This document shows, in pieces, positions 10,131-20,441 of a stretch of DNA of 64,000 bases (positions are counted from its first letter, which is position 1; each line of letters opens with the position of its first letter). The stretch spans positions 62,001 to 126,000 of the forward strand of contig NZ_JAINVF010000020.1 in NCBI RefSeq assembly GCF_020400585.1, in the 5' to 3' direction. This stretch comes from Streptomyces sp. NK08204. GTDB lineage: Bacteria; Actinomycetota; Actinomycetes; Streptomycetales; Streptomycetaceae. The notes beneath the pieces are model-generated. The model was not told the DNA's origin. It worked only from the letters and a program-made list of their open reading frames with translations, and made no database searches. A program made the position numbers and the translations under genes.

Positions 10131-10169
10131 GGGCCGGATCCTCCCCTGTTCCCAAGGAAGGACCGGCCC
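10131..10169 (-). terminator. Possible terminator between ABC-F gene and beta-propeller genes
   Basis: Arms GGGCCGGATCCT and AGGACCGGCCC pair over 11 bp with one bulged A and a 16-base loop. It lies 87-125 bases downstream of the ABC-F stop codon (10256), on the minus-strand transcript. Confidence 0.45.
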
Positions 10170-10255
10170 GTGACGCCCCCGTTATGCGCCTTCACGCCCC
10201 CTTCACGGAGCGCACGCAAGCCCGTCGCGCGCCCTGGAGCCGCCGCCGTCGCCCG

Positions 10256-12061
<1,806 letters not shown>

Positions 12062-12216
12062 TTCACTCCTGTGCGCGGGGATCTCAGCCTTCTAGCGTAG
12101 GGCTTCGGAGGGCGGGGGCGGGGCGCGTGGGAGTGGTCACTCTTTGTGATGACGTGATCGGGATGCGCCCGCTACCGTGGAGGACAGGCAGCAGGATCCC
12201 GTCCATGGGAGGAACC

Positions 12217-12813
12217 ATGACCGCCGCCGAGTCCGTAGAGCACCGTCGCCACTGGCCGGTGCCGCCCCCGGACGGCTACACCGTGGACGACCTGTTCACC
12301 TTGCCGGATCTCCCGCCGCACACCGAGCTGATCGACGGGAGCCTGGTTTTCGTGAGCCCGCAGCGCTACTTCCACTTCGCCACGATCCACCTTCTGGCGA
12401 ACGGGCTGCGCAGCACCGTGCCGTCCGACTTCAAGGTCGCATGTGAGATGACAGTGGTGTTGGACCGGCGCAACGGCCCGGAACCGGACATCTCCGTGGT
12501 CCGTGCCGCAGCCGTCACCGGCCTGTGTCAGACCCGATTCGAGGCGGGCGACGTCCTGCTCGCCGTGGAGGTGGTCTCACCGGACTCCGAGGCCCGGGAC
12601 CGCGACACCAAACCACACAAGTACGCCGCGGCCGGTATCCCCCACTTCTGGCTGGTCGACATGGCGGGCCAGGACAACCACCCTGTCGTCCAGGTGTACG
12701 AACGCGGCGAGGCCACTGGTACCTACGCGCTGACCGGCATCTACCACGACCACGTCAAGGTCGGCGTTCCGTACGACATCGACATCGACCTGACCGCCAT
12801 CGGCCAGTACTGA
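12217..12813 (+). CDS. Uma2-like (DUF820) putative nuclease-fold protein
   Basis: A 198-residue member of the Uma2/DUF820 family, which has a PD-(D/E)XK restriction-endonuclease-like fold and is abundant in Streptomyces. The expected acidic and Lys pattern is visible: ELIDGSLVFVSP, EPDISVVR, LAVEVVSPDSEARDRDTK and the YAAAGIPHFWLVD helix-strand. The start is ATG 12217 behind GGGAGG; an upstream start at 12127 would add 30 unlikely residues. Substrate and biological role are unknown. It converges on ispE with a 5-base gap. Confidence 0.85.
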   Translation: MTAAESVEHRRHWPVPPPDGYTVDDLFTLPDLPPHTELIDGSLVFVSPQRYFHFATIHLLANGLRSTVPSDFKVACEMTVVLDRRNGPEPDISVVRAAAVTGLCQTRFEAGDVLLAVEVVSPDSEARDRDTKPHKYAAAGIPHFWLVDMAGQDNHPVVQVYERGEATGTYALTGIYHDHVKVGVPYDIDIDLTAIGQY

Positions 12814-12818
12814 GCCCT

Positions 12819-13712
12819 TCAGACCACCGTCGCCCCCGCCACCGCCCCCTGCGCCGTCCGCACCGACCGGCACCTCCCGGACGCCCGCAGCACGGCCGCC
12901 ACCTTCTGCGCCGACTCGGCATCCCGCGTGAGGAACGCCGTCGTCGGCCCCGAGCCGGACACGAGCGCGGCGAGCGCACCGGCCCCGCGCCCCGCGTCCA
13001 GCGTGTCGGCCAGCTCAGGGAACAGGGACAGCGCCGCGGGCTGGAGATCGTTGGAGACAACCGCGGCCAGCGCTTCGGGGTCACCCTTCGCGAGCGCCTC
13101 CAGTACCTCGGGCGATGCCGTCGGCTCCGGGATGTCCCGTCCCTGCGCCAGCCGGTCGAACTCCCGGAAGACCGCCGGGGTCGACAGTCCGCGGTCGGCC
13201 ATCGCGAACACCCAGTGGAAGGTGCCGCCGACGTCGAGGGTGGTGAGCCGCTCGCCGCGCCCCACTCCGAGGGCGGCCCCGCCCACCAGGCTGAACGGTA
13301 CGTCGCTGCCCAGGTCGGCGCAGAGCGCGAGGAGTTCGTCGCGGGAGGCACCCGTACCCCACAGCGTGTCGCAGGCGAGCAGCGCCCCGGCGCCGTCCGC
13401 GCTGCCGCCCGCCATGCCGCCGGCGACCGGGATGTCCTTGGCGATGTGGATGTGCACGGCCGGTTCGACGCCCCGGCGCTCGGCGAGCGCGAGGGCGGCA
13501 CGGGCGGCGAGGTTGGTGCGGTCCAGGGGGACCTGAGCGGCGTCCGGGCCCTCGCAGGTGACGCGCAGTTCGTCGGCCGGGGCGACGGTGACCTCGTCGT
13601 ACAGGCCGACGGCGAGGAAGACGTTGGCGAGGTCGTGGAAGCCGTCCGGGCGGGCGGCGCCGACGGCTAGCTGGACGTTGACCTTGGCCGGTACCCGTAC
13701 CGTGACGCTCAC
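12819..13712 (-). CDS. ispE: 4-diphosphocytidyl-2-C-methyl-D-erythritol kinase
   Basis: GHMP kinase of the non-mevalonate isoprenoid pathway; it phosphorylates CDP-methylerythritol. The 297-residue protein has the N-terminal motif VPAKVNVQLAVG, the ATP loop PVAGGMAGGSADGAGAL (about residues 94-110) and the C-terminal GSGPTTAFL. The GTG start follows the rsmA TAA directly (TAAGTG), a coupled rsmA-ispE pair that is common in bacteria. Confidence 0.95.
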   Translation of the reverse strand: MSVTVRVPAKVNVQLAVGAARPDGFHDLANVFLAVGLYDEVTVAPADELRVTCEGPDAAQVPLDRTNLAARAALALAERRGVEPAVHIHIAKDIPVAGGMAGGSADGAGALLACDTLWGTGASRDELLALCADLGSDVPFSLVGGAALGVGRGERLTTLDVGGTFHWVFAMADRGLSTPAVFREFDRLAQGRDIPEPTASPEVLEALAKGDPEALAAVVSNDLQPAALSLFPELADTLDAGRGAGALAALVSGSGPTTAFLTRDAESAQKVAAVLRASGRCRSVRTAQGAVAGATVV

Positions 13713-14588
13713 TTACCGCTCTCCCTGCGTTCCCTTGTGTTCGGCGATCCGCGCGAATTCCTCCACCGTCAGCGACTCGCCGCGCGCCTGCGGCGAGACC
13801 CCGGCGGCGACCAGGGCCGCCTCGGCCGCCGCCGCGGATCCGGCCCAGCCCGCGAGGGCGGCCCGCAGGGTCTTGCGGCGCTGGGCGAACGCCGCGTCGA
13901 CGACGGCGAAGACCTCCCGCTTGGAGCCCGTCGTCTTGATCGGCTCGGCCCGCCGGACGAGGGAGACGAGCCCGCTGTCGACGTTCGGCGCGGGCCAGAA
14001 GACATTGCGTCCGATGGCGCCGGCCCGCTTCACCTCGGCGTACCAGTTGGCCTTCACGGACGGCACGCCGTACACCTTGGAGCCGGGCGCGGCGGCGAGC
14101 CGGTCGGCGACCTCGGACTGCACCATCACGAGCGTCCGCTCGATGCTGGGGAACGTGTCGAGCATGTGCAGCAGCACGGGCACGGCGACGTTGTAGGGGA
14201 GGTTCGCCACCAGCGCCGTAGGCGGGGGGCCGGGCAGTTCGGTGACGTGCATCGCGTCGGAGTGGACGAGCGCGAACCGGTCGGCCCGCTCCGGCATGCG
14301 CGCCCCGATGGTCGTGGGCAGCGCAGCGGCCAGGACGTCGTCGATCTCGACGGCGGTGACCCGGTCGGCGGCCTCCAGCAGCGCGAGGGTGAGGGAGCCG
14401 AGCCCCGGCCCGACCTCGACGACCACGTCCTCGGGGCGGACCTCGGCGGTGCGGACGATACGGCGGACCGTGTTGGCGTCGATCACGAAGTTCTGACCGC
14501 GCTGCTTGGTGGGGCGGACACCGAGCGCTGCCGCGAGCTCACGGATGTCGGCGGGGCCGAGGAGGGCGTCGGGGGTGGGGCTGCTCAC
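13713..14588 (-). CDS. rsmA: 16S rRNA dimethyladenosine transferase (KsgA)
   Basis: Dimethylates two adjacent adenosines in the 3'-terminal hairpin of 16S rRNA during small-subunit maturation. The 291-residue SAM-dependent Rossmann enzyme shows the family start RPTKQRGQNFV, SAM loop VVEVGPGLGSLT, acidic VEID and the catalytic NLPYN motif. The start is GTG 14588, without a clear ribosome site. It is the first gene of the rsmA-ispE pair and lies 72 bases downstream of rpfB. Confidence 0.95.
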   Translation of the reverse strand: MSSPTPDALLGPADIRELAAALGVRPTKQRGQNFVIDANTVRRIVRTAEVRPEDVVVEVGPGLGSLTLALLEAADRVTAVEIDDVLAAALPTTIGARMPERADRFALVHSDAMHVTELPGPPPTALVANLPYNVAVPVLLHMLDTFPSIERTLVMVQSEVADRLAAAPGSKVYGVPSVKANWYAEVKRAGAIGRNVFWPAPNVDSGLVSLVRRAEPIKTTGSKREVFAVVDAAFAQRRKTLRAALAGWAGSAAAAEAALVAAGVSPQARGESLTVEEFARIAEHKGTQGER

Positions 14589-14660
14589 GGGACAAGGGTA
14601 CGGGTGTGAACCGGGCGGGATCGCCAGGTGCCCTGCGCCCCGGCTGGGGCGGGGCGGGTT

Positions 14661-15917
14661 TCAGGAGTGCAACCGCGCCCCGCAGTGCGGCCAGGGGGCC
14701 GCCCCCCGTTGCAGGTACAGCTTCTTCGCGCGGAACGTCTGCTCCTGCGCCGGGGCGTCCTGCGGGCGCCCGCTGCCGCCGAGGCTGTGCCAGGTGGGGG
14801 TGTCGAACTGGTAGAGCCCGCCGTACGTGCCCGAGGGGTCGACGGCGTGGGGGCGGCCGCCGGACTCGCAGACGGCGAGGCTCTGCCAGTTGAGGTGGTC
14901 GACGCCGTGCACCGAGGGGGGCAGCGGCTTGGCACCCACCCTGATCAGCTGCTTGCGCGGCCGGCGCACCACCTCGGACCGCTCCTGGCGAGGCTTCTGC
15001 CGCACGCCGTTGACGGTGCGCAGCAGATAGGTGATCCGGCGCAGGCCGGGCCGCCCGGACTGTTCGACGACTTCTGTGCCCTTGAAGAGGGAGGGGTCGT
15101 CGGTCCGTTCGACCTCGAAGGGGATCTGCTCCTCGCGGACCTCCCGGCTGCCGGTCACCCGCAGCACGGTCACCGTCTGCCCGTCGCGCGGGAAGCTGTC
15201 CGGCGGCACGGAGGTGATGTCCTGGCCGTGCAGGGTGATCCCGGCGTCCGCGACCGCCTCGCGGACGGTGGCGGCGTTGGTGCGGATGGTCCGGCTGCGG
15301 CCGTCCGCCATGATCGTGACGACGCGCTCGGTGCGCACGTCGAGGGCGAGCCCGGCACGTCCGATGCTCCGGGAGCGCGAGGCCGACAGGTGCGCGCCCT
15401 GCGCGCGCACCCCCAGCTCTTGGAGCGCCCCTTCCACCGTGCGCGCCGTCGTCCACACCTCGCGCCGCTCGCCGTCCAGGGTGAGCCGCAGGGGACGCCC
15501 GTGGCGCACGCCGATCTCGTCGCCGCTGGCGAGCGCCGCGCCGGGGCCGGGCGCGACCATGTCGTGCGCGCCCACGTGCACGCCCTCCTCGGCGAGCAGC
15601 TCGCTCACGTCGTCGGCGAAGGTGTGCAGCATGCGGGTCCTGCCGTCGACGCTCAGCTCGACCGCCTTGTCCTTGGCGACGAACGCCGTGGTCCCCCCGG
15701 CCAGGAAGGCCACGACCAGCGCCTGCGGCAGCAGACGGCGCACGGCGGACTCCGGGCGCTCGGGGTGGCGCGTCCTGCGCCGGTGCGTGCCCCGCCCGCC
15801 CGTGCCGTCTTCGCTGCCCGTGCCCGCCTGTCCCGGCAGCGGCAGCGTCGCCGCGGACTCGTAGGCGGGGCGGCAGGGGTCCTGGTACAGGTACGTCTCG
15901 TACGGCGACTTGCTCAC
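14661..15917 (-). CDS. rpfB: Resuscitation-promoting factor RpfB-type, DUF348/G5 wall hydrolase
   Basis: A secreted or membrane-anchored peptidoglycan lytic enzyme involved in outgrowth from dormancy. About 418 residues from GTG 15917 (GGAG nine bases upstream). There is a charged cytoplasmic N-terminus of about 70 residues, one membrane helix (LLPQALVVAFLAGGTTAFVA), three DUF348 modules, a G5 domain (EEQIPFEVERTDDPS to LLRTVNGVRQ), then a C-terminal Rpf domain. The catalytic Glu is in WQSLAVCESGG and a second Cys lies in PHCG. An upstream TTG at 15992 is a less likely start. The position next to rsmA-ispE is conserved in actinobacteria. Confidence 0.92.
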   Translation of the reverse strand: MSKSPYETYLYQDPCRPAYESAATLPLPGQAGTGSEDGTGGRGTHRRRTRHPERPESAVRRLLPQALVVAFLAGGTTAFVAKDKAVELSVDGRTRMLHTFADDVSELLAEEGVHVGAHDMVAPGPGAALASGDEIGVRHGRPLRLTLDGERREVWTTARTVEGALQELGVRAQGAHLSASRSRSIGRAGLALDVRTERVVTIMADGRSRTIRTNAATVREAVADAGITLHGQDITSVPPDSFPRDGQTVTVLRVTGSREVREEQIPFEVERTDDPSLFKGTEVVEQSGRPGLRRITYLLRTVNGVRQKPRQERSEVVRRPRKQLIRVGAKPLPPSVHGVDHLNWQSLAVCESGGRPHAVDPSGTYGGLYQFDTPTWHSLGGSGRPQDAPAQEQTFRAKKLYLQRGAAPWPHCGARLHS

Positions 15918-16018
15918 GCCGACACGCTCCAGAAGGCCAGAGGGGTCCGGATCGGGCCCCCAGAACCTAGCGGAGCGGCCGTCACTCTCCAAAGCGGCGC
16001 GGCTACGTACAGTGGCGC

Positions 16019-16960
16019 TCAGTAGCCGAAGGCGCGGGCCGTGTTGGCGCCCAGGGCTCCTGCCAGCTCGTCTTCGTCAATGCCGCGCACGGCGGCCATG
16101 GCGCGCACCGTGACCGGTACGAGATACGGCGCGTTGGGCCGTCCGCGGTACGGCGCCGGGGTGAGGAACGGCGCGTCGGTCTCCACCAGGACGAGTTCCA
16201 GCGGGGCGACGGCGAGGGCGTCTCGCAGGTTCTGGGCGTTCTTGAAGGTGACGTTGCCGGCGAAGGACATGAAGTAGCCCTCGCGGGCGCAGATCTCGGC
16301 CATGTCGGCGTCGCCGGAGTAGCAGTGGAAGACGGTGCGCGCGGGGGCGCCCTCCTCCTTCAGGATGCGCAGGACGTCGGCGTGGGCGTCACGGTCGTGG
16401 ATGACGAGGGCCTTGTCGTGCCGCTTGGCGATCTCGATGTGGGCGCGGAAGGACCGCTCCTGGGCGGCCATGCCCTCGGGCCCGGTGCGGAAGAAGTCGA
16501 GGCCGGTCTCGCCGACGCCCTTGACGTGGGGCAGCGCGGCGAGCCGGTCGATCTCGGCGAGGGCCTCGTCCAGCGCGGCATGACCACCGGGCTCACGAGC
16601 CCCCTGCCGGGACCACCCGTCGGGGTCGCCATGGACGATGCGCGGAGCCTCATTGGGGTGCAGGGCGACGGCCGCGTGGACGTTGCCGTACGCGGCGGCG
16701 GTCTGCGCCGCCCACTGCGAGCCCTTGACGTCGCAGCCGACCTGGACGACGGTCGTCACGCCCACCGAAGCGGCCTTGGCCAGGCCCTCCTCGACCGTGC
16801 CGGACTGCATGTCGAGGTGGGTGTGGGAGTCGGCCACGGGCACCCGCAGGGGGGCGGGGAGCGGCGGCGCCGCGTTCTTTTCGTCCTTGGAGTCCCTGGA
16901 GCCCTTGGAGCCCTTGGCGTCCTTGGCGTCCTTGGAGGTGCGGCCGGCGTTCGAAGACAT
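16019..16960 (-). CDS. tatD: TatD-family metal-dependent hydrolase
   Basis: A 313-residue TIM-barrel hydrolase of the TatD DNase family. Metal ligands are visible in ADSHTHLD (about residues 43-50), the VGETGLDF Glu, and conserved His and Asp in HDRDAHAD, FHCYSGD and VETDAPFL. The first 35 residues are an unusual Lys/Ser/Asp-rich repeat (SKDAKDAKGSKGSRDSKDEK) encoded by 9-base units, probably disordered. ATG 16960 is preceded by AGGATCGG. The substrate (DNA ends or D-amino-acyl groups) cannot be told from sequence. Confidence 0.9.
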   Translation of the reverse strand: MSSNAGRTSKDAKDAKGSKGSRDSKDEKNAAPPLPAPLRVPVADSHTHLDMQSGTVEEGLAKAASVGVTTVVQVGCDVKGSQWAAQTAAAYGNVHAAVALHPNEAPRIVHGDPDGWSRQGAREPGGHAALDEALAEIDRLAALPHVKGVGETGLDFFRTGPEGMAAQERSFRAHIEIAKRHDKALVIHDRDAHADVLRILKEEGAPARTVFHCYSGDADMAEICAREGYFMSFAGNVTFKNAQNLRDALAVAPLELVLVETDAPFLTPAPYRGRPNAPYLVPVTVRAMAAVRGIDEDELAGALGANTARAFGY

Positions 16961-17007
16961 GTTCCGATCCTACGGAAGCGGCATGCCCTCGGACGCCGGT
17001 GATCCGC

Positions 17008-17364
17008 TCAGTGTGCCTTGCGCTGGAAGGGATGCAGGAGATCGGACAGGTGCCAGTGGTGGTGCTCCTTGGCCTGCTCCGCGACCCCCACCGCGCTGCG
17101 TACGGAGGACACCTGCCCCGCGCGCATGATGCGTACCACGTGGCCGTCACAGTTGTGGCACACGGGCCGGCTCAGCGGGGACGGCACGATGCGGCCGTCG
17201 GCCACGTACACCACGAACTCCTTGCCGTCGGCGTCCGTGTGGTGCTCTATCTCGTACGACTGCTCCCAGCCGTGCCCGCAGCGCATGCAGGCGAACGCGT
17301 ACGACTCGTGAACGACGGCGGTGGCGGTACCGCGGTGGCCGGTCTGTCCTGCGATCTCACTCAT
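17008..17364 (-). CDS. Zinc-ribbon protein of unknown function
   Basis: A 118-residue soluble protein with two CxxC knuckles, CMRC and CHNC, about 42 residues apart, forming a likely zinc ribbon. A His-rich stretch (KEHHHWH) lies near the C-terminus. The ribosome site is strong (AGAGGAG). A perfect 7+7 inverted repeat sits directly upstream of it. No named family recognised. It is common beside rsmI/tatD in Streptomyces, as far as I recall. Confidence 0.82.
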   Translation of the reverse strand: MSEIAGQTGHRGTATAVVHESYAFACMRCGHGWEQSYEIEHHTDADGKEFVVYVADGRIVPSPLSRPVCHNCDGHVVRIMRAGQVSSVRSAVGVAEQAKEHHHWHLSDLLHPFQRKAH

Positions 17365-17374
17365 GCCAGCTCCT

Positions 17375-17391
17375 CTTGTCCGCTGGACAAG
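17375..17391. promoter_or_regulatory. Perfect inverted repeat abutting a ribosome-binding site
   Basis: CTTGTCC-GCT-GGACAAG lies immediately 5' of the AGGAG of the zinc-ribbon gene. It could be a repressor operator or an mRNA hairpin affecting initiation. The rest of 17365-17562 (198 bases) shows only a weaker hairpin, GGGAC-N6-GTCCC, and a GCCGTTT/AAACGGC pair. Confidence 0.45.
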
Positions 17392-17562
17392 GGACGGGTG
17401 CGTCCCTTCGACCAGTGGACGCCTTCACCACCGCGAACGCAGCAGTCCTGTCGAGTGTTGGAGCCGTTTTGAGCCTTCCTTGCCGAAACGGCCCCGCGCT
17501 TTTGCCGTCACATGGGGCGCACGCTCACACGAGAATGCCCCTGCTCAGAGCGTCTGCGTACG

Positions 17563-18411
17563 TCACTCCCCGGCGCGCTTCGCCGCGACCACCGCGTCGA
17601 ACACCACCCGCTTCGGCACCCCCGCCTCCACCGCCACCGCAGCGATCGCCTCTTTGCGCCGCTCCCCGGCCTCCTCGCGCACGCGGACCCGGCGCACCAG
17701 CTCGGCGTCGTCCAGTTCCTCCGGCCCCGCCTCCCCGGCGCCCTCGACCACGACGGTGATCTCCCCGCGCACCCCCTCGGCGGCCCAGCTCGCCAGTTCG
17801 CCGAGCGGGCCCCGCCGCACCTCCTCGTACGTCTTGGTCAGCTCCCGGCACACGGCGGCGCGCCGGTCGGCGCCGAAGACCTCGGCCATGGCGGCGAGGG
17901 TGTCGTCCAGCCGGTGCGGGGCCTCGAAGTAGACCAGGGTCCGCCGCTCGGCGGCGACCTCCCGCAGCCGGGAGAGCCGCTCGCCCGCCTTGCGCGGCAG
18001 GAAGCCCTCGAAGCAGAAGCGGTCGACGGGCAGCCCGGACAGGGCGAGCGCGGTGAGGACGGCGGAGGGGCCGGGCACGGCGGTGACGCGGACGTCCTTG
18101 TCGACGGCAGCCGCGACCAGTCGGTACCCGGGGTCGGAGACCGACGGCATCCCGGCGTCGGTCACCAGGAGCACGCGGGCGCCGCCGAGCAGTTCCTCGA
18201 CCAGTTCGGGGGTGCGGGCGGCCTCGTTGCCCTCGAAGTACGACACCACGCGGCCCTTGGGCGTCACCCCCAGCGCCTGGGTGAGCCGGCGCAGCCGCCG
18301 GGTGTCCTCGGCGGCCACGACGTCGGCGCCCGCCAGCTCTTCGGCCAGCCGGGGCGGCGCGTCCGCGATGTCACCGATGGGGGTACCTGCCAGGACAAGG
18401 GTTCCAGTCAC
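17563..18411 (-). CDS. rsmI: 16S rRNA 2'-O-ribose C1402 methyltransferase
   Basis: Tetrapyrrole-methylase-fold enzyme that 2'-O-methylates C1402 in the decoding centre. The 282-residue protein begins TGTLVLAGTPIGDIADAPPR, the family hallmark, with AEDTRRLRRL and VTDAGMPSVSDPGYRLV following. GTG 18411 is preferred because of the GAGGATGGGGGC ribosome site; the longer frame from 18468 has none. It is divergent from pmt with 115 bases between. Confidence 0.94.
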   Translation of the reverse strand: MTGTLVLAGTPIGDIADAPPRLAEELAGADVVAAEDTRRLRRLTQALGVTPKGRVVSYFEGNEAARTPELVEELLGGARVLLVTDAGMPSVSDPGYRLVAAAVDKDVRVTAVPGPSAVLTALALSGLPVDRFCFEGFLPRKAGERLSRLREVAAERRTLVYFEAPHRLDDTLAAMAEVFGADRRAAVCRELTKTYEEVRRGPLGELASWAAEGVRGEITVVVEGAGEAGPEELDDAELVRRVRVREEAGERRKEAIAAVAVEAGVPKRVVFDAVVAAKRAGE

Positions 18412-18526
18412 GCCCCCATCCTCCCAGGCCGCGGGAGAGCCTCGCAGCGGCGCCGGAACGCAACGCACCCCGCCTCGTACGCCCTATGCACGGGACTCAC
18501 ACAGAAGGGTTCCCTACGATGGCGCG

Positions 18527-20275
18527 GTGACCAGTACCGCGTCCTCCACGGACCTCCGGCAGGGCCAGGCACCGCACGACCAGCGGCCGTCGTGGCAGCA
18601 GCGGCTGCGCCGATTCGGCTACGCACCGGCCGACGGGGCGCCCGTGGGCGACGTACGGGAGCGGCTCGTGCCGCCGTATGCGAAGCCGAGCCCCCGGCTG
18701 TGGCAGGTGCTGGGCGTGCCGCCGGCCCTGGCCGAGCGGATCACGCGCTGGTCGGGCTGGGGCGGGCCGCTGCTGGTGACGCTGATGGCGGGCCTGATGC
18801 GGTTCTACAACCTGGGCAGTCCGCGTGCGGTGATATTCGACGAGACGTACTACGCGAAGGACGCCTGGGCGCTGGTCCACCGGGGCTTCGAGGTCAACTG
18901 GGACAAGAACGCCAACGACTCGGTCCTGCAGACACACGGGCATCTCACGATCCCCTCGGACGCGGCGTACGTGGTGCACCCGCCGGTCGGCAAGTACGTG
19001 ATCGGGCTCGGCGAGCTGATGTTCGGGTTCGACCCGTTCGGCTGGCGGTTCATGACGGCGCTGCTGGGGACACTGAGCGTGCTCCTGCTGTGCCGGATCG
19101 GGCGCCGTATGTTCCGCTCCACCTTCCTCGGCTGCCTGGCGGGCGCGCTGATGGCCGTGGACGGGCTGCACTTCGTGATGAGCCGGACCTCGCTGCTCGA
19201 CGGCGTGCTGATGTTCTTCGTGCTGGCGGCGTTCGGCTGTCTGCTCATCGACCGGGACAAGGCGCGCGCGAGACTGGCCGCCGCGCTGCCGGTCGACGCG
19301 GACGGCCGGGTCCGCCCCGACGCGCACGTCGCGGAGACCACGTGGCTCGGGTGGCGCCCCTGGCGCTGGGCGGCAGGCGTACTGATGGGCCTCGCGATCG
19401 GCACGAAGTGGAACGGCCTGTACTTCCTGATCGCCTTCGCCGTGATGGCCGTCGTGTGGGACGTCAGCGCCCGCAAGGTGGCCGGCGCCCGACGCCGCTT
19501 CCCCGGCCTGTTCTGGGCCGACGCGGTCATCACCTATGTGGCCATGACCCAGGTCGCCGTCGGCGTCTACCTCGCCTCCTGGACGGGCTGGATCCTCTCC
19601 CCGGCCGACGGCACCGGCGGCTACTACCGCAACTGGGCCGCCACCGACGGCAAGGGCGGGCACTGGACCTTCCTGCCGGACTGGCTGCGCAGCCTGTGGC
19701 ACTACGAGCACGAGGTGTACAAGTTCCACGTCGGGCTCACGTCCCCGCACACCTACCAGTCCAACCCGTGGAGCTGGATCGTGCTGGGCCGCCCGGTGTC
19801 GTACTTCTACGAGTCACCCTCCCCCGGCACCGACGGCTGCCCGGCCGACGCCGGCCAGAAGTGCGCCCGGGAGGTGCTGGCGATCGGCACCCCGCTGCTG
19901 TGGTGGGCTGCCTGCCTCGCGATCCTGTACGTCCTGTGGCGCTGGCTGCTGCGCCGCGACTGGCGGGCGGGCGCCATCGCCTGCGGGATCGCGGCGGGCT
20001 ATCTGCCCTGGTTCCACTACCAGGAGCGGACCATCTTCCTGTTCTACGCGGTCGTCTTCGTGCCGTTCCTGTGCCTCGCGGTGGCGATGCTGATCGGCGC
20101 CGTCATCGGCCCGGCGGGTTCCAGCGAGACCCGCCGGGTACTCGGCGCGTCCACGGCGGGCGTGCTGGTCCTGCTGATCGCCTGGAACTTCATCTACTTC
20201 TGGCCGCTGTACACGGGCACCGCGATCCCGATCGACTCGTGGCGGTCGCGGATGTGGCTGGACACCTGGGTGTAG
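18527..20275 (+). CDS. pmt: Protein O-mannosyltransferase (GT39)
   Basis: Transfers mannose from polyprenyl-phosphate-mannose to secreted proteins at the membrane. The 582-residue polytopic protein has about 11 hydrophobic segments and a soluble N-terminus of about 70 residues. The GT39 catalytic acidic motif is in VIFDETYYAKDAW (first extracellular loop). VHPPVGKYVIGLG, SRTSLLDGVLMFF and GTKWNGLYF are further family motifs. GTG 18527 is chosen as the first start giving a plausible N-terminus. In Streptomyces, Pmt glycosylates lipoproteins and the phage phiC31 receptor (established for the family). Confidence 0.93.
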   Translation: MTSTASSTDLRQGQAPHDQRPSWQQRLRRFGYAPADGAPVGDVRERLVPPYAKPSPRLWQVLGVPPALAERITRWSGWGGPLLVTLMAGLMRFYNLGSPRAVIFDETYYAKDAWALVHRGFEVNWDKNANDSVLQTHGHLTIPSDAAYVVHPPVGKYVIGLGELMFGFDPFGWRFMTALLGTLSVLLLCRIGRRMFRSTFLGCLAGALMAVDGLHFVMSRTSLLDGVLMFFVLAAFGCLLIDRDKARARLAAALPVDADGRVRPDAHVAETTWLGWRPWRWAAGVLMGLAIGTKWNGLYFLIAFAVMAVVWDVSARKVAGARRRFPGLFWADAVITYVAMTQVAVGVYLASWTGWILSPADGTGGYYRNWAATDGKGGHWTFLPDWLRSLWHYEHEVYKFHVGLTSPHTYQSNPWSWIVLGRPVSYFYESPSPGTDGCPADAGQKCAREVLAIGTPLLWWAACLAILYVLWRWLLRRDWRAGAIACGIAAGYLPWFHYQERTIFLFYAVVFVPFLCLAVAMLIGAVIGPAGSSETRRVLGASTAGVLVLLIAWNFIYFWPLYTGTAIPIDSWRSRMWLDTWV

Positions 20276-20441
20276 CGGGACAGGTCGGCGTGCCGCCGTC
20301 CGGCTGCCGGTCGAATGTCGCAGGCGTGCTACGAATCCCGGGCCGATGTTTCCCTCCGGGCCGAGGACTTTAGGGTGAGTGCCGACGTTGAGGAGTGCGA
20401 GGGCTGCGGGGACCCTGGGGAGAGCGCGGAGGACTGAGGCT

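Noticed and set aside
15918..16018. ydaO-type (c-di-AMP) riboswitch before rpfB
   Set aside because: Such riboswitches precede some Streptomyces rpf genes, but the gap to tatD is only about 100 bases and none of the expected conserved segments are present.
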